64,000 nt of DNA from JAICLK01 sp963742655 (GTDB lineage: Bacteria > Patescibacteriota > Saccharimonadia > Saccharimonadales > UBA4665): contig CAVUMM010000006.1 in assembly GCA_963742655.1 (NCBI GenBank), positions 124,001 to 188,000 on the forward strand, read 5' to 3'. Made by a program: the position numbers and the translations under genes. The notes under the pieces were generated by a model, which saw nothing but the letters and a program-made list of their open reading frames with translations, did no database searches and was not told the DNA's origin. Positions 51,100-59,646 of this stretch are shown here, piece by piece (position 1 is the stretch's first letter; each line of letters opens with the position of its first letter).

Positions 51100-51275
51100 T
51101 TATTCCAGATTTAGTCTGGGATCTAGTAAATAAGGAATTCCCTAATCGACTAGATTCCAGCCTTCGCTGGAATGACGCACTTGCAGGTCTCGATTCGGTT
51201 TTAACGGTTTTGTCATTCCAGATTTAGTCTGGGATCCAGTTTTTTAGGAATTCCTTACTGACTGGATTACTCTTC
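51100..51275. repeat. Two ATTCCAG palindromic repeat units
   Basis: First unit 51100-51177 (ATTCCAGATTTAGTCTGGGA to CCAGCCTTCGCTGGAATGAC), second, partly lost, 51210-51275 (CATTCCAGATTTAGTCTGGG ... GACTGGATTACTC). Together they fill most of the gene-free interval 50986-51392. Confidence 0.7.
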
Positions 51276-51392
51276 AATTCTGAACCACGAGGCGAACGGT
51301 GAATCACCGATATCGGGGCTTAGGTTATCAGAATTTGTTTATTACTAAAATCTATGTTTTTATAAAATAATCATTATAATCGTGAGGGGCAA

Positions 51393-52352
51393 ATGGTGAC
51401 TCAGCAACCTGCGCCGGCTGAAATATGTGCAATGGATAGATATTGCGCGGCAAGCTTGGGCGGGGCAGCCGAAAATTGCCTTGATCGTTTCCGGCTTTCA
51501 CCTGCACCGCTCGCCGAGGAAATGTGTTATCAGGCGCTGAGACGGCAGCTCAGCCGACGATTACCAGAAGTGCCGCAGGATTATTATTTCAGGGCCAGTG
51601 GATTGTTGGAGTGTTCATTGGCTAATGATGACGAAGTCATGGGCGCAGTTGAAATCAGTGAAGCAAAAGAATGTCTTGATACCGCTTTACGCCAACCAGA
51701 TCTTCCAGTCGCGTTACGTATTGGCGGACGAGCGATTGACGCCGCATGGCCGTTATTCGCGGCGCGGCAAAGCGGCGTTGACCCGAGCGAGCAGGAGCTT
51801 AGTGAAGTACATACCAAAAATGGCAAATTCTTGGACTGGGCTTTGCATGACCAGGCGGTCGGCAAAGAAGCGGGCGAACAAAGCCGGGCAAAAATGTTGG
51901 GTGTGCTCGGTTGCCTGGGCAGCTATTATCGCAATGTAAAAAGTGCACTTTACCCTGGTACGCCGCGCGAAGCTACATTCGAAGGTGCGGCTTTCTCCCA
52001 TTTGCACCATCAATATTATGGAATAACAGGTGGTTTTAAAGTGCCGGTATCGCTCTTTATGAGTAAAAAGTCGGCAAGGCAGAGACCGATCGTTTCAATT
52101 AACTTTGATCCGTTCGCGCGTGGAGTTGCCCGCGGGATTCGTGATTTTGGCATGCCGGTTAACATCGACGTGGCATTGCAGCGTGTTCCGCACATCCTAT
52201 CCGCCGAAGCACGAGGCCGGGATATCACCGAATTGGATCGTTTGTTGATCGAAGGATTAGCCAGTTCGTTAGGGCATCTAATGCGATCGTGCAGTTCTCG
52301 CGCGGGTAAAGAGCGACGGTCATTGCCGGAGAACTCAGTTTCAGCAGAATAA
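51393..52352 (+). CDS. Hypothetical protein, 319 aa
   Basis: No family recognised. Soluble with several Cys in the first third. Preceded by TATAAT (51375-51380) and GAGGGG, so it may use a short leader with a Shine-Dalgarno. C-terminal basic tail. Confidence 0.55.
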   Translation: MVTQQPAPAEICAMDRYCAASLGGAAENCLDRFRLSPAPLAEEMCYQALRRQLSRRLPEVPQDYYFRASGLLECSLANDDEVMGAVEISEAKECLDTALRQPDLPVALRIGGRAIDAAWPLFAARQSGVDPSEQELSEVHTKNGKFLDWALHDQAVGKEAGEQSRAKMLGVLGCLGSYYRNVKSALYPGTPREATFEGAAFSHLHHQYYGITGGFKVPVSLFMSKKSARQRPIVSINFDPFARGVARGIRDFGMPVNIDVALQRVPHILSAEARGRDITELDRLLIEGLASSLGHLMRSCSSRAGKERRSLPENSVSAE

Positions 52353-52378
52353 ATCGCGGCTAACAGATGTTTTGAATT

Positions 52379-52384
52379 TATAAT
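52379..52384 (+). promoter_or_regulatory. -10 box of a leaderless small membrane gene
   Basis: TATAAT, eight bases, then ATG at 52393. Lies 27 bases after the previous stop. Confidence 0.5.
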
Positions 52385-52392
52385 GGGTAATT

Positions 52393-52662
52393 ATGTATTT
52401 CCGCGGTGAACCGGTGCGAGACATGTTGAAGAATACGGTTGATGCCGTTACGGAAAGCAACTACGGCATACAAGCCGGCATCGCGGCAATCGGCCTTGGA
52501 TTTTTGGCGATGACGGGTGTGGTGGAAATTGCGCACCGGGCGACACGGTTTGACGGGCTTGAGATTATCAGGGATGGCTGGCTCTGGACTGGCCTAGGAA
52601 GTATCGCGATTGGCGCGGCCGCTACTGTTGGTACGTACTTGTATAAACGGTTCACTGAGTGA
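52393..52662 (+). CDS. Small two-helix membrane protein, 89 aa
   Basis: Two hydrophobic helices (IQAGIAAIGLGFLAMTGVV and TGLGSIAIGAAATVGTYLY) separated by a polar loop; basic end. No family recognised. Ends in TGA. Confidence 0.55.
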   Translation: MYFRGEPVRDMLKNTVDAVTESNYGIQAGIAAIGLGFLAMTGVVEIAHRATRFDGLEIIRDGWLWTGLGSIAIGAAATVGTYLYKRFTE

Positions 52663-52697
52663 CATCCCAAAACTTTCTTGTTACTTATTACATAAAA

Positions 52698-52806
52698 CAT
52701 CTACCTTCTTTTGGCTTAGCCCAACTCATACTTCTATTACTTTTGGTGGCAAAAGTAATGGTATAAAAAATCTTGGATTGTCTGGAACTTTTGGTTATTT
52801 TTCTTA
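52698..52806. repeat. Truncated copy of the large palindrome family
   Basis: ACCTTCTTTTGGCTTAGCCC, then ATTACTTTTGGTGGCAAAAG and CTTGGATTGTCTGG are the end modules of the 25 and 45 kb elements. The central part is absent. Confidence 0.6.
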
Positions 52807-52850
52807 AAAATAATATTCCACTGAATTTTATATGTTTAAAGAGCTGTACA

Positions 52851-52990
52851 TTATCTGCAGTCAGCGCAGTAACCCTGGATTTCGACCTGGTGTTCAGTCG
52901 GTTTGAACTCGTTACTGGAGGCCAGATCATCGACGAATGTTTCAAGGGCCTGTTCGTTTATTGGGATAATCTTTTTGCAGCTACGCATGT
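52851..52990 (-). other. Frame-shifted C-terminal part of the Fur-family regulator
   Basis: In the -1 frame: SCKKIIPINEQALETF, VDDLASSNEF, EIQGYCADCR and stop at 52851. With TC in the main frame it restores both structural CxxC pairs (CVSC-type and CADC). One missing base near 52982 explains the break. Confidence 0.75.
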
Positions 52991-53263
52991 AAGGTGATGA
53001 TGGTGTTCGGCGAAGGCGTCGCTCAGCTCAAGCTTATATTTCCAGCCAATATTGATGCGCCGCACCACGCCGATTTGCTCAAACACCGTAACGGTGCGAT
53101 AGACGCTGGCGCGGTCCATGCTGCTAGCGGCCAGTCCGCAAAGCTCGCGCATGCTGATTGGTTCGGCACCGTCAAGCAAATCAAATACGGTCTGGCGTTG
53201 TTTCGTCAGACTATAGCCGTGCGTTTTGAGGAAGTTTGCAAATACGGCGGTGTGATTTTTCAT
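52958..53263 (-). CDS. Fur family metal/peroxide-responsive repressor
   Basis: Winged-helix repressor. KTHGYSLTKQRQTVFDLL, SMRELCGLAA, MDRASVYRTVTVFEQIGVV (recognition helix with ASVYRT) and HHHHLTC (metal site) are the family order. The frame is lost just after HHHHLTC; the dimerisation half is in the next frame down to 52851. Fur, Zur or PerR specificity cannot be decided. Just downstream of the PNPOx-PH gene on the same strand. Confidence 0.85.
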   Translation of the reverse strand: MKNHTAVFANFLKTHGYSLTKQRQTVFDLLDGAEPISMRELCGLAASSMDRASVYRTVTVFEQIGVVRRINIGWKYKLELSDAFAEHHHHLTCVAAKRLSQ

Positions 53264-53311
53264 AACAGAGTAAGTGTACTAAAAATGCGACAAAATTGCA
53301 AAAAATACGCG

Positions 53312-54274
53312 TCAAGTTTTATAATCGGAAAAACGCGCCGCGCCCGGTGTTATACGGATTACCTGGAAGGCGCCTGCTTGCAGGCCGGATACCGGTGGTA
53401 AATGTTTAATGCCGCCATACATGCGCGGTGTCGTGGCGGTGCGCCATACCCAATTCTTGGTGCGGCGGCCGGATTCGATTTCTGCCGCGCCTTCAAGCTG
53501 CACGGTTTGCATGGCATCGATATCAAAGACTGTCAGCGCTACTTGGTGATGTGCGGTGATGTTATGTGCCTTGGCAGTGTCCGACTTCGTCAGAATAAAT
53601 ACATTACCATCCGCTCCGAGCACGTAATGCACGGCCGCACCGTTGATTTGGCCGGCCCTACCGACTGTCGACAGCACTCCGGTGTCGTGTGTGCCTAAAA
53701 ATGTTGACGATTGACTGTCCAGCGGTGCCGCCAAGTGCGGTGCCGGCAGCTCGATCGGGTCGTTCGGGGTGGGTGCCGGCGCGCGTGATTGTGATGTGAC
53801 GATTTCCTCTGATTCCAGCCGGCGTTGCTCAATATACTCCGCGAACCTGGAGGCACACTTGGTATTAACGTATCTGAATGAATAATCGCCGATCCTGGTG
53901 TGCAACGTCAGGCCCGAAAAGAATAAACCCGTGGTGCGTTGAATACCCGAAACCACGTCGTACGTGATTTCTTCCTGGTTCGTGAAGCCCGGCTTATAAT
54001 CCAAAAAGATAAGCCGGCGGTCAGTCGCGACGAGCGTACCTTCGTCAAAGCCGAGCGATTTGATGCCGCTGCTATAGCGCCCATAGATCACGCCTTGTAC
54101 ATGTTCGCTCGGATGAATAATCTGCGGCAAATGATGCAACGCGAACTTGGTCATACCCATCCGCGTCGCGCCGGCTGCTCGCAGTTCGTTTTTTACTCGC
54201 TGAGCATGTTCAGGTGCTGCCGGTGAATCTGTTGCCGGTTGAAACGTTGCCGGCTTGATACCGAAGATGGCCAT
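53312..54274 (-). CDS. PH-domain / pyridoxamine-5-phosphate-oxidase-like fusion protein, 320 aa
   Basis: Residues about 45-150 form a bacterial PH-like domain (GTLVATDRRLIFLDYKPG, EITYDVVSGIQRTTGLFFSG). A Pro-rich linker (165-190) leads to a split-barrel flavin- or heme-binding domain (FLGTHDTGVLSTVGRAG, GNVFILTKSDTAKAHNI, QVALTVFDIDAMQTVQLEG), as in PNPOx-like proteins. Binding of a flavin or F420-like cofactor is possible but no residue proves it. Upstream is an overlapping small gene; the Fur gene follows. A GGAGGCGGGAG ribosome site precedes the ATG. Confidence 0.8.
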   Translation of the reverse strand: MAIFGIKPATFQPATDSPAAPEHAQRVKNELRAAGATRMGMTKFALHHLPQIIHPSEHVQGVIYGRYSSGIKSLGFDEGTLVATDRRLIFLDYKPGFTNQEEITYDVVSGIQRTTGLFFSGLTLHTRIGDYSFRYVNTKCASRFAEYIEQRRLESEEIVTSQSRAPAPTPNDPIELPAPHLAAPLDSQSSTFLGTHDTGVLSTVGRAGQINGAAVHYVLGADGNVFILTKSDTAKAHNITAHHQVALTVFDIDAMQTVQLEGAAEIESGRRTKNWVWRTATTPRMYGGIKHLPPVSGLQAGAFQVIRITPGAARFSDYKT

Positions 54275-54429
54275 CTCCCGCCTCCCCTCAATTCGCGCCT
54301 GAGTATGCGCCAGCGTCGAATTTGGAGCTGTCGGGCCTTTTCCTGCCAGTGATCACTTATTTCGTCGTATAAATCCTCAAACGCTAAATCGTGTTGTCCG
54401 TTACTTGTTTGCTGTGTGTGCTTGCTCAT
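54193..54429 (-). CDS. Small charged protein overlapping the PH-PNPOx gene
   Basis: From ATG 54429 (ribosome site GGGGGGAT): MSKHTQQTSNGQHDLAFEDL and LYDEISDHWQEKARQLQIRR look like real coding sequence; the last 30 residues overlap the next gene out of frame and are Arg/Gln rich, so the true end may be earlier with a frame error near 54290. Function unknown. Divergent from the Crp/Fnr gene. Confidence 0.4.
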   Translation of the reverse strand: MSKHTQQTSNGQHDLAFEDLYDEISDHWQEKARQLQIRRWRILRRELRGGGRWPSSVSSRQRFNRQQIHRQHLNMLSE

Positions 54430-54485
54430 TGTTATCCCCCCTTGCCTCACAACACCTATTTTCTCGCAAGTTGATACTTGCTGCA

Positions 54486-54499
54486 TTGATCCAGGTCAC
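54486..54499. promoter_or_regulatory. FNR/DNR-like binding site between divergent genes
   Basis: TTGATCCAGGTCAC is close to the TTGAT-N4-ATCAA pattern of Crp/Fnr-family regulators. It lies between the regulator gene (54558, +) and the small gene leading to the PH-PNPOx gene (54429, -), a natural place for autoregulation and control of both. Confidence 0.45.
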
Positions 54500-54557
54500 T
54501 ATAACCGCTTGTGCTGAAAACGAGCGGGACGTATAGTTTAAATCAGGAGCAGTTAGC

Positions 54558-55208
54558 ATGTCGTCCGACGTCAGGCAAACAGTTGAGCAATTTTTCGAAC
54601 AATACCCGCTGCGCCAGTTTAAAAAGCGAGACATGATTATATTCGCCGGCGAGCCGCCAGCCGGCATTTTCCACGTGCTGAAAGGCCATGTACGCCAGTA
54701 CGATGTCGGCACTAACGGCGACGAAATTGTCGTGAACGTCTTCAAGCCGCCGGCATTTTTCCCGATGGCTTACGCCATTAACCAGACAGCCAATGAATAT
54801 TTTTTCGATGCCGTCACGAGTGTCACGGCGCGGATGGCGCCGGCAGCCGATACACTGGAATTTGTCCGGTCCAACCCTGACGTTACGTTCGATCTATTGT
54901 CACGGATTTTACGCGGCGCCGAAGGGCTATTGCGACGCCAAGCGCACCTGATGGGCGGTACGGCAGCCAACCGTCTGATGTATGAACTCATCATGTCGTG
55001 CCAAAGATTCGGCGTCAGCCAGTCGGACGGCGCATATTTTGTCGCCATCAAAGAAACGGAACTGGCAGCGCGGGCCGGGTTGACCCGAGAAACAGTGAAC
55101 CGCCAGATACACCAGCTGAAGAAACGTAAGCTCGTGCGCCTGAACAGCTCCGGCATCACAGTTTCTAATCTGTCCGCGCTGCAAGCTTTGTTAGGTGAAA
55201 GCCTGTAA
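54558..55208 (+). CDS. Crp/Fnr family transcription regulator
   Basis: Cyclic-nucleotide-binding-like sensor domain (residues 10-120: MIIFAGEPPAGIFHVLKGHV, VNVFKPPAFFPM) and a C-terminal helix-turn-helix with ETELAARAGLTRETVNRQIHQL. At 216 aa it has the usual length. No N-terminal Cys cluster, so it is not an oxygen-sensing Fe-S FNR; the effector is unknown. Good Shine-Dalgarno (AGGAG) and TATAGT upstream. Adjacent FNR-like site suggests autoregulation. Confidence 0.92.
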   Translation: MSSDVRQTVEQFFEQYPLRQFKKRDMIIFAGEPPAGIFHVLKGHVRQYDVGTNGDEIVVNVFKPPAFFPMAYAINQTANEYFFDAVTSVTARMAPAADTLEFVRSNPDVTFDLLSRILRGAEGLLRRQAHLMGGTAANRLMYELIMSCQRFGVSQSDGAYFVAIKETELAARAGLTRETVNRQIHQLKKRKLVRLNSSGITVSNLSALQALLGESL

Positions 55209-55259
55209 GGCGTAATGTGAAGTTTGCTACAATATGTCCATAAAAGAAGAATAAGCATC

Positions 55260-55628
55260 ATGAAGCTAAACGGTATTTACACGAACAATCCGCAACTTGC
55301 GGCCTGGCTGCTTCGGTACGGACTGGCATTCGTGTTCGCGTACGCGGCGATTTCGTCGCTGTTGCATCCGTTTGAATGGATCGGCTATATGCCGGGCTAT
55401 CTGACAGGTTTGGTATCTGCGACTGCTCTGCTCAAGATTTTTGCATTGATAGAGTTGGGTCTTGCGGCGTGGCTGATTATCGGCCGTTATGTACGTTGGG
55501 CCGCATTGTTCGCGGCGCTTATGCTGGCAGGTATCGTGATTGCCAGTCCGTCGCAATTGATCGTCACCTTTCGCGACATTGGTTTGATTGCCATGGCGCT
55601 CGCTTTGGCGGCGATCGCAACAATATAA
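55260..55628 (+). CDS. DoxX-like small membrane protein, 122 aa
   Basis: Four helices: WLLRYGLAFVFAYAAISSLL, HPFEWIGYMPG loop, then ALLKIFALIELGLAAWLIIG, WAALFAALMLAGIVIA and RDIGLIAMALALAAIA. The layout and RDIGL motif fit DoxX/DoxD-like proteins. Start at ATG 55260 with AAGAAG upstream. Lies between the Crp/Fnr regulator and a histidine kinase; could take part in membrane redox chemistry (inference). Confidence 0.75.
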   Translation: MKLNGIYTNNPQLAAWLLRYGLAFVFAYAAISSLLHPFEWIGYMPGYLTGLVSATALLKIFALIELGLAAWLIIGRYVRWAALFAALMLAGIVIASPSQLIVTFRDIGLIAMALALAAIATI

Positions 55629-55706
55629 TAACGACCGAAAGTACAAATAAAAAGTTATGCCCACCTCTGGAAGTTCGCCGGCGCATAGTGTATAACCATT
55701 AGAGTA

Positions 55707-57413
55707 ATGAAACTGCAGCTGCGTTTTTTCCTGGTGCTGGCGGCAATCTTTATAGCGGCAGCCGCGTTCCTGCTATTGCAGCAGCATTTTGAGATTGATC
55801 GATCGAAAAGCGTATTGGCAAGCGAGCTGACCCAGCGCAAGGCGTATCTGCAGAATCTGGTCAACCTGGAGGGTCGCTCTGAGCAATCGTTCGCCGAAGA
55901 TTACTCGTTCTGGGATGACATGGTCAACTTCGTCAAACACGATAATATTGAATTTGCCCAGGAAAATCTTGATACGGGTCTCAGCACATTCAATACGGAT
56001 GCCGATTGGGTTTTCCGCCCCGACGGATCTCTGCTGTATTTCAGTTCGGCTGACGGTTCGAACAGTTTGCGTCCTATCACATTGCCCCAGGGATTTTTTA
56101 CGCAGCTTACGAATAATAAATTTACTCACTTCTACCAGCGTATAAACGGCCGGTTAGTTGAAATACGGGCAGCTACTATAGTGCCGAGTAACGATCCCAA
56201 ACATTCGACGGCGGCCCAGGGTTTTTTGCTGATCGGGCGCACTATAAATAAGTCATACCTAAACTCTATCGCTACGTTGTCTGGCGACAAGATCGACATT
56301 GAAGGGGCTGACGCTGCGAGTGACCAAACCACAGCCAGCACCGTATCGTTCGGCGAACAGTTACGCGGCTGGGATGGTAAAGTTATTTCCGTGTTGCATG
56401 CGACAACTACCGTGCCGATCGTCAGTGACCTGAAGCATCAATATAACCGTCAGCTGGAATCACTGGCGGTGTTCACGGTTCTGGCAAGCGGCATAATCAT
56501 AACGCTGATTTGGTGGCTGGTTTTGCGGCCGGTAAAGATAATCAATCGGGCGATCAAGCTCCAGCAGCCGAATATGCTGCAGCGTTTGCGTTTGCAAAAT
56601 ACCGAATTCGGCCGGCTTGCCCAGACGGTGACTGAATTTTTCCAACAAAAAGTCAGCCTGGCCGAAGCGGAATTCAAAAAGACCGAGCTCGAAAAACTCA
56701 ACAAAGAAAAAGCCTCGTTCCTGGCGGTGGCGGCGCACGAACTGAACGGCCCGGTGGCGAACGTCAAATTATTTGCCGAGTATTTGTCTTTCCTGGTCGC
56801 CAAAAAACAGAGCGAAGCCGAAATCATGAAGCAACTGCACCGTATCGAGCATCAATCCATAAAGATCAATATGCTGCTGAATGATTTGCGCGCGGCCAGT
56901 ACCGGCAAGCAGAACCTGGAGTTCAACCTGCGTGATTTTGATTTCGACAGCTTTTTGACTGAAGAGGTCGAAGAAGCCGCCTTCAGTATCAAGAACAAAC
57001 TGAATCTGTTCTGCAACACGAATGCCCAAGTTCACAGCGACCCGGACAGGCTGGGCCAGGTCGTGACGAACTTGATCAGGAACGCCATGAAATATTCGCC
57101 GAACGGCGGTGATATCTTGATTCATGGGCGGCTGCAGGACGGCATGGTCGTCGTCAGTGTGCAGGATTTCGGCATGGGTATCGGGCCGGACGATCTGCCG
57201 CATTTGTTCGAACGCTTTTATCGTTCGGCGAAAGTCAGCGCTGCATACCCCGGGCTCGGGCTAGGGCTTTATATTTCGAAGACCATATTAGAATCGCTTG
57301 GCGGCAAAATCTGGGTGGATAGCCAACTCGGCAAAGGCTCGACATTCTTCTTTTCCCTGCCCGCATTAGCCGGGTCGATACCCGCCAAATTACCGCCGGC
57401 GGCCTCACGCTAA
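55707..57413 (+). CDS. CHASE4-domain sensor histidine kinase, 568 aa
   Basis: TM1 7-25; CHASE4 extracellular sensor about 45-235 (DYSFWDDMVNFV, FNTDADWVF); TM2 253-273; then HisKA with AAHELNGPVANVKL (phospho-acceptor His344; Asn-Gly replaces the usual Arg-Thr of HELRTP), N-box NLIRNAMKYSPNG (455-467), G1 DFGMGIG (487-493) and G2 GLGLGLYI (516-523). All kinase motifs are present. No response regulator is adjacent, so its partner is encoded elsewhere. Confidence 0.92.
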   Translation: MKLQLRFFLVLAAIFIAAAAFLLLQQHFEIDRSKSVLASELTQRKAYLQNLVNLEGRSEQSFAEDYSFWDDMVNFVKHDNIEFAQENLDTGLSTFNTDADWVFRPDGSLLYFSSADGSNSLRPITLPQGFFTQLTNNKFTHFYQRINGRLVEIRAATIVPSNDPKHSTAAQGFLLIGRTINKSYLNSIATLSGDKIDIEGADAASDQTTASTVSFGEQLRGWDGKVISVLHATTTVPIVSDLKHQYNRQLESLAVFTVLASGIIITLIWWLVLRPVKIINRAIKLQQPNMLQRLRLQNTEFGRLAQTVTEFFQQKVSLAEAEFKKTELEKLNKEKASFLAVAAHELNGPVANVKLFAEYLSFLVAKKQSEAEIMKQLHRIEHQSIKINMLLNDLRAASTGKQNLEFNLRDFDFDSFLTEEVEEAAFSIKNKLNLFCNTNAQVHSDPDRLGQVVTNLIRNAMKYSPNGGDILIHGRLQDGMVVVSVQDFGMGIGPDDLPHLFERFYRSAKVSAAYPGLGLGLYISKTILESLGGKIWVDSQLGKGSTFFFSLPALAGSIPAKLPPAASR

Positions 57414-57484
57414 TATGATTGACGCAATGACTTCATGCGCTGTATGCTTGCACTAAGATAAAATAAAAAATGAATCGATAACTT

Positions 57485-58606
57485 ATGAATAAACCATCAT
57501 TCACAACACAAAAAAATCGTAATAAGCTGCTTCTGAACCAGTCGGGCGCGCATCACATCCTTGTGCCACTGCTGGTTTTTATAATGTTTTTCGGCATAGC
57601 CGGCAGTTATTTCTACATGCGAAGCCATGCCGCTACGACCAGCACGGCTGCTTTGCCTGCCTATTGCAAGACGGGCGGCGCAAAGCTTTGGGCGAACGTA
57701 GCGTCGTGCGGCTGGCCGGCCGCGAGCAATACCGGACCGGTGTTGTCGCAGTGCAGCGGCTCCAAATTATCGACCAACAGCGGCAGCCTGACGCGGAAAA
57801 TCAAGGTTACCAAAGCTAATACGGTCATCAGCTGCCAGAAGATTACCGGCCGGCTCGACATCGAAGCCAAAAATGTGACGATTAAAAACGTATCGATTTC
57901 CGGCAGCAGCGGTAAAACGGGCACGGCCGCCAACGGCACCGCGGTGATATTTGTCGGTGATGGCGCCAGCGCCACCATCAGCCACGTGACGATTACCGGC
58001 AATAACGGCGTGCACGCCTGCGTGTGGCACCAGGGCTCGAGCCTGTCAGTGACGGCCGTCAATTGTTCGGGCATAAACGATGGTGTTTTCAGCTGGGCAA
58101 GTTCGTCAAGCGCAGGCGATAACTTTACCATCAAAGACAGCTATTTCCACGGATTTACCACCAAGACAGCTAACGGCCATGAAGACGGTTACCAGACCGA
58201 AGGGGCCAAAAACGGCGTTATCAGCCACAACACCTACCAAATGACGACCAATGCCGATAGCGCGGTGGCGATCTGGGACAGTTTGAAAAGCTCGGCCAAC
58301 ATCACCGTCAGCAATAACCTGATTACCGGTGGCGGATTCGCCATCTACGCCGAAGATTATAGCCCGAGCGAAAGTTCGGCCAAGGGCGGCTTCACGGACA
58401 CGAAAATAAACTTCACCAATAACAGCTTCAGCACGCATGCGGCGGCGTGTGTCGGGCAATTCGGCGTGTGGTTTACGCGCCCGAGCCTGTCGCCGTACAA
58501 AGGCGGGCCGACTGACGGTTGGCATCGCTCCGGCAACAAGGTGCTTGAAACCGGCGAAAACATCGACAAAGGCAACCCGCACCACGGCGGCACGCTCTGC
58601 AGTTAG
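57485..58606 (+). CDS. Secreted parallel beta-helix protein, 373 aa
   Basis: N-terminal signal/anchor (residues 25-46, LVPLLVFIMFFGIAGSYFYM then RSHAAT, a form typical of exported Patescibacteria proteins). Then short strand repeats: VTIKNVSISGSSGK, ATISHVTITGNNG, FTIKDSYFHGF, GVISHNTYQM and ITVSNNLITGGGF mark a right-handed beta-helix as in pectate-lyase-like surface proteins. Six or more Cys (CKTGG, CGWP, CSG, SCQK, ACVW, NCSG) suggest disulfides. Carbohydrate binding or cleavage is likely; no catalytic triad is assigned. Confidence 0.8.
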   Translation: MNKPSFTTQKNRNKLLLNQSGAHHILVPLLVFIMFFGIAGSYFYMRSHAATTSTAALPAYCKTGGAKLWANVASCGWPAASNTGPVLSQCSGSKLSTNSGSLTRKIKVTKANTVISCQKITGRLDIEAKNVTIKNVSISGSSGKTGTAANGTAVIFVGDGASATISHVTITGNNGVHACVWHQGSSLSVTAVNCSGINDGVFSWASSSSAGDNFTIKDSYFHGFTTKTANGHEDGYQTEGAKNGVISHNTYQMTTNADSAVAIWDSLKSSANITVSNNLITGGGFAIYAEDYSPSESSAKGGFTDTKINFTNNSFSTHAAACVGQFGVWFTRPSLSPYKGGPTDGWHRSGNKVLETGENIDKGNPHHGGTLCS

Positions 58607-58778
58607 CCGGTATGCCTCATTTAGTCCCAAATAATTGATAATTCGTCGAATTTCTTCCTTGCCAGTAAAAGTCGTAATTTTGCTCACACGCAATGTGTGT
58701 TGATAGTTACTGATAAGAAACGATGCGAGGCGCATAGTATCGGATGGTTCCTTAGTGTTGCAAGGCTATAAGGAGCAC

Positions 58779-58814
58779 ATGGGATATTTGCCATCGAAGC
58801 AAGGGGAATTATGA
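58779..58814 (+). CDS. Possible 11-codon leader peptide
   Basis: ATG after AAGGAG encodes MGYLPSKQGEL and ends in TGA overlapping the ATG of the next gene (ATGA). Upstream-ORF coupling would make expression of that gene depend on translation of the leader. Could also be chance. Confidence 0.3.
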   Translation: MGYLPSKQGEL

Positions 58815-59317
58815 ATCAAGAAGCACAACCACTGCACCATATCAGGCAGTTTTCGCCGCCTGTTACCGCTCGACCTGAGCGGGCTGAGACTCCGGAAGAA
58901 ACCCGGGAAGAATTACGCCAAGCTATCAGGGGCTCCAAGCAGGTGCTTGCTACGGCGACGACCGTTTTTACGATTTTCCCCGATACGTTTACGCTTGACC
59001 GCGCTAAATTGACGGTAACCCATCGCCACTTTTTCAGCACAGCCGATGTCATGAGCATCCGGATCGAAGACGTTCTGAACGTAGAGGCGAACTTCGATCC
59101 GTTTTTTGGCTCAATCAAAGTCATCAGTCGGATCATGGGCCGGGAACAAACCCATTCGATTGGTAATTTCTGGCGACACGACGCCGTGCGGCTGAAGCGC
59201 GTCACACAAGGCTACGTTATCGCTCTGCAGAGAAATATCGACTGCGACGCGCTGCAAACGGCTGAACTCGCGGCTATGCTGGATAAATTAGGCGAGGATG
59301 ACCATGACAACGTGTAG
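58811..59317 (+). CDS. PH-like domain protein, 168 aa
   Basis: TTVFTIFPDTFTLDRAKLTV, VMSIRIEDVLNVEANF and FGSIKVISRIMG have the strand pattern of bacterial PH-like (bPH) domains, as in the N-terminal domain of the protein at 53.3-54.3 kb; the last helix (LQTAELAAMLDKLGE) is regular. N-terminal 50 residues disordered. Soluble, probably membrane-peripheral. Confidence 0.6.
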   Translation: MNQEAQPLHHIRQFSPPVTARPERAETPEETREELRQAIRGSKQVLATATTVFTIFPDTFTLDRAKLTVTHRHFFSTADVMSIRIEDVLNVEANFDPFFGSIKVISRIMGREQTHSIGNFWRHDAVRLKRVTQGYVIALQRNIDCDALQTAELAAMLDKLGEDDHDNV

Positions 59318-59356
59318 TTCATTTGATACGTCAATGCAAATAAGGAGGAATACAAT

Positions 59357-59500
59357 ATGCTTATAACAATAGGGCTCGTTTTACTCGTACTATGGTTACT
59401 TGGCTTTTCGATTCACATCGGCGGTGCATTCATCAACTTATTGCTGTTGATAGCGCTCATCGTCATCGTCTACGATTTGATTGCTCGAAGAAGAGTCTAG
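59357..59500 (+). CDS. lmo0937/DUF5670 family small membrane protein, 47 aa
   Basis: Ideal AAGGAGG seven bases upstream. Encodes MLITIGLVLLVLWLLGFSIH then GGAFINLLLLIALIVIVYDL and IARRRV: two short helices joined at HIGG, as in the lmo0937 family of tiny membrane proteins linked to stress responses in Firmicutes and others. Probably one transcript with the PH-like gene. Confidence 0.85.
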   Translation: MLITIGLVLLVLWLLGFSIHIGGAFINLLLLIALIVIVYDLIARRRV

Positions 59501-59646
59501 CTTACTACCTATTGCTAGCCGGCAACGTAAGGCCGTTTTCCCGCACCGGATATTTTCGAAATGGCGCATTTTGATGAGCCGCCCAAGTCCGTAGCCTACT
59601 GGTTGTGAGTATGGAAGGACCGCCATCATGTTCTAGAATGATATGA

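Noticed and set aside
58106..58735. Minus-strand open frame of 209 codons opposite the beta-helix gene
   Set aside because: Mostly antisense of a repetitive beta-helix gene, which tends to leave the other strand open.
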